Below the pieces are notes generated by a model, which was not told where the DNA came from, did not search any database, and saw only the letters and a program-made list of their open reading frames with translations. This document shows, piece after piece, positions 24,618-32,977 of a stretch of 64,000 nt of DNA (position 1 is its first letter; the number at the start of each line of letters is the position of its first letter). Both the position numbers and the translations under genes were made by a program. Location: positions 62,001 through 126,000 of the forward strand of contig JAFRCE010000003.1 of assembly GCA_017404505.1 (NCBI GenBank), read 5' to 3'. Source of the DNA: Solobacterium sp. GTDB lineage: Bacteria; Bacillota_I; Bacilli_A; Erysipelotrichales; Erysipelotrichaceae.

Positions 24618-25511
24618 TTATTTGTTCGGTCTCTGAATGACGATCGTCTGATCTTCCGCGTTCTCCGGTTCTTCATCCCAGAGGTTGAGGTTCAGATCCG
24701 GGAAGAGATTGTCTGTGGAGTTGATCGGCGCGGTGTCCTCGAGGTCCGGCTTGCTGTATTCTTCGTCTCTGACTTTCAGAATGTCATCGAGCGAGAATTC
24801 CGGAATCTCATCTTCCGCCGCGAGCTTGACCGGATCACGGCGCAGCTTTTCCTGCGCATTGGACTTTTCGACGGTCTTCTGAATTGTGGAAGGAACATCG
24901 TCAGCATTGCGTCCGTACATCGGCGAAATGATCGGTGTGATATTCGTCTCTGTCTTGGCTCTTTCAGCAGCTGTGATCTTGGTCGTTGTTGTCTTCAGGG
25001 CATTCATGTCCTTTTCGTCAACGCCGAAGATCGGGCTGATGACCGGCTGGAACTGATAGGAAGAACGTGGTGCTCTTTCTTCTTTCTTGGCCGGCTTGCT
25101 GACAGGCTTGGTGCTGACTTTCTTTTCTTCGAAGCGGCTGTCAGCCGTAATGCCCAGTGTGGACGGTCTGGCTGTCTGTGACGGTGTCTGTTCTCTGAAT
25201 ACAGATTCCGTACGGCGCGGCTGCGGCTGCGGTTTCGGGTTCTGTACCGGAATCGACTGTGTCACGTCGATGCGCGGCATCGGTGTACGGACTTCTTCCG
25301 GTTCGATTGCCGGGAATGCCGGAGCTTCCGGAATCTGGACCGGTTCCGGTGCCGGTACCGGAGCAGGCTGAACAGGAGCCGGCTGGACAGCTGGCTGTAC
25401 CGGTGTTGGAGCAGTTGCCTCAACAGCCGGAGCAGGTTTAGCGGCTATTTCCTCTTCTTCAATGATGTCGTCATCATCTTCGAACAGCAGGTTCTGTAAT
25501 TTCTTAAACAT
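24618..25511 (-). CDS. Proline-rich disordered protein with duplicated SP-x-x-G motif
   Basis: 297 residues with no recognised domain. It has a short amphipathic start (MFKKLQNLLF) followed at once by an acidic patch (EDDDDIIEEEEI), the layout seen at the N-terminus of membrane-targeted division proteins such as SepF. A Pro/Ala/Gln-rich region (about 25-105) comes next. Then two copies of a short motif, QPVISPIFGVDEKD (near 156) and TPIISPMYGRNADD (near 193), appear, and an acidic C-terminal part with FSLDDILKVRDEE follows. The duplicated motif in an otherwise disordered chain looks like a docking peptide. Monocistronic with a strong promoter. Confidence 0.7.
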   Translation of the reverse strand: MFKKLQNLLFEDDDDIIEEEEIAAKPAPAVEATAPTPVQPAVQPAPVQPAPVPAPEPVQIPEAPAFPAIEPEEVRTPMPRIDVTQSIPVQNPKPQPQPRRTESVFREQTPSQTARPSTLGITADSRFEEKKVSTKPVSKPAKKEERAPRSSYQFQPVISPIFGVDEKDMNALKTTTTKITAAERAKTETNITPIISPMYGRNADDVPSTIQKTVEKSNAQEKLRRDPVKLAAEDEIPEFSLDDILKVRDEEYSKPDLEDTAPINSTDNLFPDLNLNLWDEEPENAEDQTIVIQRPNK

Positions 25512-25539
25512 AAATCCACCCTCTCTTGAATACTTTTAT

Positions 25540-25568
25540 ATTCTATGCTAAAAACGCATAATTGTTAA
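25540..25568 (-). promoter_or_regulatory. Promoter of the proline-rich protein gene
   Basis: Minus strand TTAACA, 17-base spacer, TAGAAT, 29 bases before the ATG. Confidence 0.75.
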
Positions 25569-25611
25569 CAATATTAATAATAGCAGAAAACATCTGTCAA
25601 AAGTGAAAATT

Positions 25612-26313
25612 TTACTTTTTTTCACTCTGATCCGGGCTGTCCGTATCTGTCTTGTTGAAATCATCCGGTACGATCGTATCCGGGAACAGTTCTTCGATGG
25701 AACCGTTTTCCGGTGTGATGCTGTCAAACAGTTCAATTGTCTCACCTTCGTAATAGATACCGGAACTGCTTTTAAAGTAAGCCGCAATGGCGTTCTTTTC
25801 AATGCTGACGGAGCGGGCGATCTTCAGCATTTCCCCGGCCATCTGCGGTGCTGAGTTGATGCCGCACACACCATAGAACTGCATCGTGTCCGTCTGCAGG
25901 CAGACAAAGTGCCTTTCCCCGAGGGTGCTGATACGAACCTGATAAGGATGCGTGTTCCCGGTTCTGTCGAGGAACGTTCCCTCAGCGGAAGCTTCTTCCC
26001 TGCCGCCGCTGAAGCTGAGGCGGACCGGTTCTGAACTGTCTTCCTTCAGGATCATCGGCACGTCCAGATTCATGACGAAGAACTGGCCTTCATAAGCGAA
26101 TACGTTGCCGGTCCTCGTCGCGCTGATGCGGCCGATGCATGGCTGGGCGTAATAGGCATAGAATTCCTTCTGATAGGAAGCCGGCGGCACGGTGACCTCT
26201 TCCGCTTCCTTCAGTGCCCGCTGCAGAGCGGAGCTCATATTGATTTCCGAAACGGCACAGCCGCTGACAAGCATGGCGGCAAGAGCCGTGATCGTGAACA
26301 TTTTTTTCTTCAT
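25612..26313 (-). CDS. Lipoprotein, function unknown
   Basis: 233 residues with the lipobox ALAAMLVSGC (lipid-modified Cys19). The mature protein looks beta-rich (QFFVMNLDVPMILKED, ERHFVCLQTDTMQFYG), contains the Cys-bearing CGINSA stretch, and ends with a disordered acidic tail (NKTDTDSPDQSEKK). It overlaps trmB by 4 bases, so it is cotranscribed with this tRNA-modification gene. The pairing may just be compactness. No family recognised. Confidence 0.7.
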   Translation of the reverse strand: MKKKMFTITALAAMLVSGCAVSEINMSSALQRALKEAEEVTVPPASYQKEFYAYYAQPCIGRISATRTGNVFAYEGQFFVMNLDVPMILKEDSSEPVRLSFSGGREEASAEGTFLDRTGNTHPYQVRISTLGERHFVCLQTDTMQFYGVCGINSAPQMAGEMLKIARSVSIEKNAIAAYFKSSSGIYYEGETIELFDSITPENGSIEELFPDTIVPDDFNKTDTDSPDQSEKK

Positions 26314-26975
26314 GGTTCTATTTTATCATCACGCAGCGGTTTGGCACAGAGCTGATAAATCGGCTGGCCCAGTTCCAGGAAGCGGCTTTCGTATTCGGTC
26401 ACGGCATCTTCCGGATGTTCGTTCCGCCGGTAATCGACGGAGAATTCCGTCAGGGTGAAATCGTTCTGCAGGAAATACAGAACCGACGCTTCGAAGAGAT
26501 CCTTGTTGTCGGTCTTCATGCGGATATAACCGTCCTGGCTGAGCAGTTCCCTGTACATCGTCAGAAAACGGCTGCTGCTGAGACGGCGCTTGTGATAATG
26601 CTTCTTCGGCCAGGGATCGGAAAAGTTGAGATGGATGATATCGATCTCGCCCGGTGCGAACCAGCTCAGAAGATTCTCGGCGTCATTGACGATCAGCCGC
26701 TTGTTATGCAGATCGTCGTTTTCATCTTCCACCGCCTTGCGGGCCGCCACGGCAATCGCGCTGCGGTCTTTCTCAATGCCGACCCATCCTTCCTCAGGAT
26801 ACATCGCGGCCATGTGATTGATGTAGTCACCCTTGCCGGTGCCGATTTCGACATGCAGGATACCGGCATTCAGGAGATCACGCCATCTGCCCGCATATTC
26901 CTTCGGATCGCTGAAGACATAATCACTGTGTGCTTCCAGCCATCCGTCCGCCCATTTATTCTTTCTCATCCGCAT
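26310..26975 (-). CDS. trmB: tRNA (guanine-N7-)-methyltransferase
   Basis: Methylates G46 of tRNA using SAM. 221 residues. SAM-binding LHVEIGTGKGDYINHMA near residue 40, VGIEKDRSAIAVAA near 65, catalytic Asp motif LNFSDPWPKKHYHKRRL near 116-132, and the C-terminal VTEYESRFLELGQPIY. All are TrmB hallmarks. SD GGGAGG lies 9 bases before the ATG and immediately follows the terminator hairpin of the upstream PurF-like gene. Confidence 0.96.
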   Translation of the reverse strand: MRMRKNKWADGWLEAHSDYVFSDPKEYAGRWRDLLNAGILHVEIGTGKGDYINHMAAMYPEEGWVGIEKDRSAIAVAARKAVEDENDDLHNKRLIVNDAENLLSWFAPGEIDIIHLNFSDPWPKKHYHKRRLSSSRFLTMYRELLSQDGYIRMKTDNKDLFEASVLYFLQNDFTLTEFSVDYRRNEHPEDAVTEYESRFLELGQPIYQLCAKPLRDDKIEP

Positions 26976-26989
26976 GTGTCTTTTCCTCC

Positions 26990-27013
26990 CAAAAAGAAGG
27001 CTTTCGCCTTCTT
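26990..27013 (-). terminator. Terminator after the PurF-like gene
   Basis: Minus strand AAGAAGGC-GAAA-GCCTTCTT with T4-5. Its T-run abuts the SD of trmB. Confidence 0.85.
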
Positions 27014-27038
27014 CACTGTTGTTTTTTTGCGAAACTGC

Positions 27039-28097
27039 TTATTCCCTGCCGTTCCAGCAGTATGTGCATAACTTGTCGGCTTCGAGTCCGGTCGCCTTTA
27101 CGGTATCATCCAGGCGGTTGAAGCGCAAGGACGAGAAGTGCATCATATCACGCATTTTCTCGACCATTGCCGCATAGCGCGCGCTGTCCGGATTCGCATA
27201 GTCTTCCAGGATCACCCGGTCGACGTTTGCGCCTTCTTCCTCGGCGATGATACGTCTGGCGATCAGTTCCATGTCAGACGTGGCGCGGGAGAAGTTTATG
27301 TATTTGCAGCCGAACATGATCGGCGGACAGGCAGGTCTGACATGCACTTCCCGGGCACCGCTCTCATACAGGAAATCGGACGTTTCCCTCAGCTGGGTGC
27401 CGCGGACAATGGAATCGTCGATCAGCAGCAGACGCTGGTTCTCGATCAGTTCCCGGACCGGGATCAGTTTCATCTTGGCAATCAGGTTTCTCTTTGCCTG
27501 CATGGTCGGCATGAAACTGCGCGGCCAGGTCGGTGTGTATTTGATAAACGGTCTTGTATACGGAACATGCTTGCGGTTGGAATAGCCGATCGCATGGGCC
27601 AGACCGGAATCAGGCACACCGGCAACGGCATCGATATCGTCATTGGTCAGATTGTCTCTTTCCGCCATGAACTGACCGCAGCGGTAACGCATTGCCTCGA
27701 CGTTGACGCCTTCGTAGTTGCTGGGCGGATAGCCGTAATATGTCCAGAGGAACGTGCAGATTCGCATCTTCGTGCCCGGGGCGGAAAGAACCGCACAGCC
27801 ATCCGGTGTGAGCACGTCGATCTCACCGGGGCCGAGTTCCCGGCAGTCGGAATAGCCGAGCTTGATATAGGCAAACGATTCAAAGGTGGCGCAGTAGCCG
27901 GTTTCCTTCTTGCCGATCAGAACCGGGGTGCGGCCCAGTCTGTCTCTGGCACAGTACAGACCGGCTGGTGTCAACAGCAGCATCGACATCGATCCGTCGA
28001 TCCTGTCCTGGGCGTAGCGGATGCCGTCGATCAGATTGTCCTGCTGATTGATCAGCGCCGCGACCAGTTCGGTCTTGTTGACTTCGCCGCCGCTCAT
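27039..28097 (-). pseudogene. PurF-like amidophosphoribosyltransferase, C-terminal part after a frameshift
   Basis: 352 codons that continue the N-terminal piece at 28094-28456 in another frame. It holds the rest of the glutaminase-like domain (SGGEVNKTELVAALINQ; CARDRLGRTPVLIGKKE; ELGPGEIDVLTPDG) and a full phosphoribosyltransferase domain with the PRPP loop LLLIDDSIVRGTQ near residue 218. It ends CTYCWNGRE. The break lies at CTGAAATGAGC: in full-length relatives as I recall them the protein reads ...HFL-E-MSGG..., so one base seems missing. The ATGA overlap could let ribosomes restart, giving two chains instead of a dead gene; a sequencing error is the third option. Confidence 0.75.
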
Positions 28098-28456
28098 TTC
28101 AGAAAATGAGACTGTGAACCGCCAAAAATTTCATCCAGCAGTTCGTCGCTGTTGTTGATGCGGCCGACGCAGCAGATGGCGTAGGTGCCGTGGTGCGAGC
28201 GGACGATCAGCGGCTGGGGATCGTAATCCGAGATACAGCCGATGCCCATATTGCCGGCCATATCCTGAACGTCATTTGTAAATTTGGTGCGGAAAGGAGA
28301 ATTCTCAATGTTGTGAATCGCCCGGTTGAAGCCGTTCTTCTGATCATAGACGACCATTCCCGCCCTTCTGGTGCCGAGATGAGAATGATAATCCGTGCCG
28401 TAGAACAGGTCAAACACACAGTCTTCTTTTAATACTGTTCCAAAAAATCCACCCAT
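28094..28456 (-). pseudogene. PurF-like amidophosphoribosyltransferase, N-terminal part
   Basis: 120 codons, starting MGGFFGTVLKEDCVFDLF and continuing YHSHLGTRRAGMVVYD and RTKFTNDVQDMAGNMGIG, as in the glutaminase (Ntn) domain of PurF-like proteins. Classical PurF has Cys as its first mature residue (MCGIxG); here that position is Gly, so glutamine hydrolysis by the usual nucleophile is not expected. The piece ends HFLK-stop exactly where the family sequence continues in the next frame. SD AGGAGG lies before the ATG. Confidence 0.75.
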
Positions 28457-28487
28457 ACTCTCTTCCTCCTGTCACTGCCTTCCGGCG

Positions 28488-28521
28488 TGAAAAGAAATAA
28501 GAAGACCTAAGCCTTCTTATT
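28488..28521 (-). terminator. Terminator after pnp overlapping its stop codon
   Basis: Minus strand AATAAGAAGGC-TTAG-GTCTTCTTATT followed by TCTTTTC. The pnp stop codon lies in the 5' arm. Confidence 0.8.
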
Positions 28522-30751
28522 CACTCGTTTTTTTGCTGCTGAAAGTGCGGCGTTCAACCTTGCCGCCTTCACCGTTGTGGCTGTTTTCCTTCTTGCTGCC
28601 GCGGAAATTGTTATTGCGCGGTGCCTTCTTCGGCTCAACATAGCCTTCCGGCTTTTCAATGCATTCCTTGGCGGAAACCTTGAGTTTGCCCGCTTCGTCG
28701 ATGGAGATGACCTTGACCTTGATGGTGTCGCCGACATGCAGCGCATCCTGGATCTTATCGACTCTCTCCCATGCCAGCTGGCTGACATGCAGCAGAGCGT
28801 CAGTGCCCGGGAACAGGGTCACGAACGCAAAGGACTCGCGTACTTCTGCAACCTTGGCGTCGTAGATCTCACCGACCTTAGCCTCACGGATGAGGTCGCT
28901 GATGATCTGCTTTGCCTTGTTGATCATTTCTCTGTCGGTATGATAGATCACGCACTTGCCGTCATCATCGATATCGATCTTGACGTCATTGCATTCTTCG
29001 ATGATCTTGTCGATCTGTTCGCCGCCTTTGCCGATAACAATGCGGATCTTGTCGACCGGGATCATCATCATATCCATCTTCGGAGCCCACTTGGATACTT
29101 CCGGACGCGGTTCGGAAATCGCTGTCTCCATGTTGTCAAGGATCTGCATGCGGCCTTTGTGAGCCTGAGCAAGAGCTTCTCTTAAGATTTCCTGAGAGAT
29201 GCCGGTAACCTTGATATCCATCTGCAGAGCGGTAATGCCCTTTCTTGTGCCGGCGACCTTGAAGTCCATATCGCCGTAGTGGTCTTCCATACCCTGAATA
29301 TCTGTCAGGATGGAATAGGTATCGCCGACGGTGATCAGACCCATGGCGACACCGGCGACCATGGCTTTGATCGGAACACCGGCTGCCATCAGAGACATCG
29401 TGCCGGCACAGATCGAAGCCTGGGAGGAAGAACCGTTGGATTCTAGTACTTCCGCGCATGTGCGGATCGCATACGGGAATTCTTCTTCACTCGGCAGTAC
29501 CTGCAGCAGAGCTCTTTCACCGAGTGCGCCGTGACCGATTTCACGTCTGCCCGGAGAACCCATACGGCCGACTTCACCGACGGAGAACGGCGGGAAGTTG
29601 TACTGATGCATGAATCTCTTCTCGGTAACAGTTGTCAGATCGTCGATGATCTGCGCATCGGATAACGGACCCAGTGTCGTAACGGAAAGAACCTGTGTCT
29701 CACCGCGGGTGAACATGGCGGAACCATGCGCACGCGGCATCAGGTCAACCTGGCTGTCGAGCGGACGCAGTTCGTCAAGCGCTCTTCCGTCCGGTCTGAT
29801 CTTATCTTCCGAGATCAGTCTTCTGACTTCGGCGGCTTCGACTTCGACACCGTATTCACGGGCCTGCTTGACAGCCTTTTCACGGGCTTTGTCATCTTCC
29901 CATGTCAGTTCGCCGACACCGGCTTCCATTTCGGAGATGATCTCGTCGATCTTGTTGTAGCGTTCCAGCTTGCCTTTGATGGAAACGGCTTCGCGGATGC
30001 GGTCAGCGCCATTTTCATCCACATACTGGCGGACGATCGGGTTGATTTCATACAGGGTGATCGCCATCTTGGATTTGGCACAGACAGCGATGACTTCTTC
30101 CTGAATGCGGCAGAGTTCCTGAATTGCCTCGTGACCGATGGCCAGAGCTTTCAGCATATCCTCTTCCGATACTTCTTTCGCACCTGCTTCAACCATGTTG
30201 ATGGCTGCTTTGGTGCCGGCGACCGTCAGGTTCAGGTCAGCCTTTTCCGACTGCTCGACAGTCGGATTGATGACATATTCACCGTCAACGCGGGCGACGA
30301 TAACACCGGCGACCGGACCGTTGAACGGAATGTCGGATACACATAATGCCAGGGATGAGCCGAAGATCGACATCATTTCACTGGAGCAGTCCGGGTCAAC
30401 GGAGAATACCGTGTTGACAACCTGGACTTCGTTGCGGAAACCTTCCGCGAAAAGCGGCCGGATCGGACGGTCGATCAGACGGGCCGTCAGTGTAGCGTGT
30501 TCGCTCGGTCTGCCTTCTCTTCTTAAAAATCCGCCCGGAATCTTACCGGCAGCGTACATCTTTTCCTGGTACAGAACAGTAAGCGGAAAGAAATCTGTGT
30601 CTTTCGCTTCGTTGCTCGCTGTCGCGACGGACAGCACAGCTGTGTCTTCGTAGCGGATCAGTACCGATCCACCGGCCTGTTTGGCCATTTCGCCGTTTTC
30701 CACCGTCAGTGTGCGGCCGTGGAAATTCCAGCTTCTCTTAAACTTTTCCAT
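28517..30751 (-). CDS. pnp: Polynucleotide phosphorylase
   Basis: 3'-to-5' phosphorolytic exoribonuclease of RNA decay. 744 residues, full length. There are two RNase PH domains: FPLTVLYQEKMYAAGKIPGG and the FFRRE-like FLRREGRPSEH in the first; RGETQVLSVTTLG and SNGSSSQASICAG in the second. A KH domain (VIGKGGEQIDKIIEE, near 560) and an S1 domain (VGEIYDAKVAEVRESFAFVT) follow, with a basic Asn/Arg-rich tail. Monocistronic with its own promoter and about 50-base leader. In most Firmicutes rpsO is directly upstream; here rpsO is 7 kb away. Confidence 0.97.
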   Translation of the reverse strand: MEKFKRSWNFHGRTLTVENGEMAKQAGGSVLIRYEDTAVLSVATASNEAKDTDFFPLTVLYQEKMYAAGKIPGGFLRREGRPSEHATLTARLIDRPIRPLFAEGFRNEVQVVNTVFSVDPDCSSEMMSIFGSSLALCVSDIPFNGPVAGVIVARVDGEYVINPTVEQSEKADLNLTVAGTKAAINMVEAGAKEVSEEDMLKALAIGHEAIQELCRIQEEVIAVCAKSKMAITLYEINPIVRQYVDENGADRIREAVSIKGKLERYNKIDEIISEMEAGVGELTWEDDKAREKAVKQAREYGVEVEAAEVRRLISEDKIRPDGRALDELRPLDSQVDLMPRAHGSAMFTRGETQVLSVTTLGPLSDAQIIDDLTTVTEKRFMHQYNFPPFSVGEVGRMGSPGRREIGHGALGERALLQVLPSEEEFPYAIRTCAEVLESNGSSSQASICAGTMSLMAAGVPIKAMVAGVAMGLITVGDTYSILTDIQGMEDHYGDMDFKVAGTRKGITALQMDIKVTGISQEILREALAQAHKGRMQILDNMETAISEPRPEVSKWAPKMDMMMIPVDKIRIVIGKGGEQIDKIIEECNDVKIDIDDDGKCVIYHTDREMINKAKQIISDLIREAKVGEIYDAKVAEVRESFAFVTLFPGTDALLHVSQLAWERVDKIQDALHVGDTIKVKVISIDEAGKLKVSAKECIEKPEGYVEPKKAPRNNNFRGSKKENSHNGEGGKVERRTFSSKKTSE

Positions 30752-30809
30752 CTTTTCGTCTTAACCTCTAGTCTATATTTCGTCTACTCTTATATTCATT
30801 AACTGTAAT

Positions 30810-30838
30810 ATTCTATCACAACGCATGCAGATTGAAAA
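30810..30838 (-). promoter_or_regulatory. pnp promoter
   Basis: Minus strand TTTTCA, 17-base spacer, TAGAAT, about 58 bases before the ATG. The boxes are the same as those proposed for murC. Confidence 0.6.
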
Positions 30839-30924
30839 CAAAAGTTTAAATGGCATGATAAGGCCTTTTTACCGGCTTTTCGCTATGGCTTCATGTTTTT
30901 CAAAGGAATGGCTTTGGCTGTTGT

Positions 30925-32457
30925 ATGATTATGGGGATGACTGCAAAAAAAAGAAAACCCGTATCCGGCCGGCAGCGGAAACGCAGACTGCGTCCCTGGG
31001 TCAAAGTGCTCCTGGCGGTTCTGTTTCTTGCCGTTCTTTTTGTGCCGGTCCGTTTTCTTGTCTCCTGTCTGTTTCATGACGGTTCTCCATACCGCAAGAT
31101 CCTGAACATTCCCTCTGACCCTTCAATGCCGCCGATCAGCTATGACGAAACGGCGGAAATCTTCCGGCAGAATGACAGCGTTCTGAAAGACTGCCTTCTG
31201 ACCCTCAGTGAGGACGGCTTGCATTTTTACATCATCCGCCTGGATCCGGACGGAAAGATCCATCACGGCTGGTACGAAAAGGACGGACGGCGTTTTTATT
31301 ATGACGATCAGAGTGGCCGACAGTACAGCGGTCTGTGTGAAGTGGACGGACAGGAACGGATGTTTCTGAAAAACGGCGCTCTCGCCGATCAGGACTGGGT
31401 ACGTTCCGACAAGGCGTATTACTGGTATGAAAACGGTTCGCCCGCCGCCGCAAAGAGCGATCAGATCCTATTTGTAAAGGATGAAGAAGGTTTCTATTAT
31501 CTGCAGGCCGATCAGGGCGGTGCACGTCTTGCGGATGGATCTGTTACCCTGGCCGACGGCCGTGTTGCCCGCTTTGACAGTGAAGGTCATCTGCTCAGGG
31601 AAGAAAACACGGAATCACTTGTCTTTCCGCTGCCGGAAGCGTCCGCGACGGCTTCGGAAACGGTCCGGATCGACGCTTCGGCATACACGAAAGAACTGCA
31701 AATGGAACCGCTCCGCTATATATCACACCGCGGCTATCATCCCGCCGCCCCGGAGAACTCCCTCGCGGCTTATAAAGAGTCTTACGCTCAGGGCTATCAG
31801 TATGTGGAATGTGACATTCAGATCACCCGGGATCAGGTTCCCGTCCTGCTGCACAATCCTTCCATCAACGAAGTCGCCCGAAACGCTGATGGCTCCCTGC
31901 TGCCAAGCGTCATGTATATCTATGATCTGACCTACGACGAACTGCTGAATTATGATTTCGGACTGGCTTCCTCCGCCGCATATGCCGGCATGAAAGTCAC
32001 CCGGCTGGACACCTTCCTCGCCTACTGCAGTTCCGTCGGACTGCATCCCTATCTGGAACTGAAGATGGAAACGGTCAACAGCCAGGAAGACGTCGACATG
32101 ATCGTTGACGTCGTCCGTCAGCAGAACATGGAAAACAGGGTTTCCTGGATTTCCTTCTCGCCGGATGATCTTGCCTGTGTGCTGAATGATCTGCCGGAAG
32201 CGGAAGTCGGCTATCTGCTCAGCACCGAAGAGACGGCCGCCATGTACATGCCGCGCATTCTGGAAAGGAAAGCGCAGGGTTACAACGTGTTTGTCGACGC
32301 CGCCCATCCGCTTGTTTCCACGGTTTCCTCTTCCTGTCAGGCAGCGGGTATTCCCCTGCAGATCTGGATGGTCAACTGGCCGGATTACCTGGCTTCCATG
32401 GATCCCTATATCAGCGGCATTACCACTGACAATCTGCTGCCGCCGTACGAACGGTAA
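30925..32457 (+). CDS. Membrane-anchored glycerophosphodiester phosphodiesterase with Tyr/Trp-rich repeats
   Basis: 510 residues. A basic start (KKRKPVSGRQRKRRLRP) and one membrane segment (about residues 25-47) point to an outward-facing anchored enzyme. Residues about 105-215 hold degenerate repeats rich in Trp, Tyr and Gly (HGWYEKDGRRFYYDDQSG; YYWYENGSPAAAKS; EEGFYYLQADQGG) like choline/glucan-binding wall repeats. Residues 262-505 are a GDPD catalytic domain: HRGYHPAAPENS, VECDIQITRDQVPVLLHN and LYLELKM-type strand (LHPYLELKME). Likely acts on lipid headgroups or teichoic acid glycerophosphates. Three ATGs occur in the first five codons without a clear SD, so the exact start is uncertain. 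Confidence 0.87.
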   Translation: MIMGMTAKKRKPVSGRQRKRRLRPWVKVLLAVLFLAVLFVPVRFLVSCLFHDGSPYRKILNIPSDPSMPPISYDETAEIFRQNDSVLKDCLLTLSEDGLHFYIIRLDPDGKIHHGWYEKDGRRFYYDDQSGRQYSGLCEVDGQERMFLKNGALADQDWVRSDKAYYWYENGSPAAAKSDQILFVKDEEGFYYLQADQGGARLADGSVTLADGRVARFDSEGHLLREENTESLVFPLPEASATASETVRIDASAYTKELQMEPLRYISHRGYHPAAPENSLAAYKESYAQGYQYVECDIQITRDQVPVLLHNPSINEVARNADGSLLPSVMYIYDLTYDELLNYDFGLASSAAYAGMKVTRLDTFLAYCSSVGLHPYLELKMETVNSQEDVDMIVDVVRQQNMENRVSWISFSPDDLACVLNDLPEAEVGYLLSTEETAAMYMPRILERKAQGYNVFVDAAHPLVSTVSSSCQAAGIPLQIWMVNWPDYLASMDPYISGITTDNLLPPYER

Positions 32458-32460
32458 TGA

Positions 32461-32495
32461 AAAAGCCATAGGGCATTCGCCTTATGGCTTTTCTT
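32461..32495. terminator. Bidirectional terminator between the GDPD and superoxide reductase genes
   Basis: AAAAGCCATAGGGC-ATTC-GCCTTATGGCTTTTC forms a long stem with T-runs on both strands and serves two convergent genes. Confidence 0.85.
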
Positions 32496-32514
32496 AGCGG
32501 CAGAACAATTATAA

Positions 32515-32886
32515 TTATGCTTCTGTCTTCCAGAGGCCGTGCAGATTGCAGTATTCATAGACTGCCATGACCGGCTCTTCGGCATAGAAATCAGCAGTTG
32601 GTTTGTCGCCTGGCTTCAGGTATGCGATACGGAAACCTGTCTCACATTCGAGAGCGATAAACTGGATGTAATGCGCTTCCAGCATTGGATGCTCAACGCT
32701 GCCTACAGTAACGGAAATTTTGTTTCCTTCCCGGGTAACGACCGGAACGTGTTTTTCTGTAGCGCCGTCGGTCGTGTTGGCAACGAGTTCCACCATTGCC
32801 TCACCGCAGCACTTTGTCGGGCAAACCGAATCCTGCAGGATAACAGCGATTTTTCCGCACTCCTTGCAGCGTACAAATTTGATCAT
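32515..32886 (-). CDS. Superoxide reductase (desulfoferrodoxin)
   Basis: Reduces superoxide to peroxide without making oxygen; typical of anaerobes. 123 residues, two-iron type. The N-terminal desulforedoxin centre has C7, C10, C26 and C27. The catalytic Fe(His)4Cys centre has H46 (EKHVPV), H66 and H72 (VEHPMLEAHYI), C113 and H116 (YCNLHGLWK). All ligands are present. Strong SD AAGGAGG. Stands alone between the ABC permease and GDPD genes. Confidence 0.95.
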   Translation of the reverse strand: MIKFVRCKECGKIAVILQDSVCPTKCCGEAMVELVANTTDGATEKHVPVVTREGNKISVTVGSVEHPMLEAHYIQFIALECETGFRIAYLKPGDKPTADFYAEEPVMAVYEYCNLHGLWKTEA

Positions 32887-32977
32887 GATTATACATCCTC
32901 CTTCAACATTATTATGATGGAATCACCGGTCTTTTTCAATCGATGATTTAGCGTCGGATCCTTCCTTCGGCGTCTGT

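Noticed and set aside
32890..32977. Possible terminator after the FtsX-type permease gene
   Set aside because: Only an imperfect GC-rich pairing without a T-run could be found.
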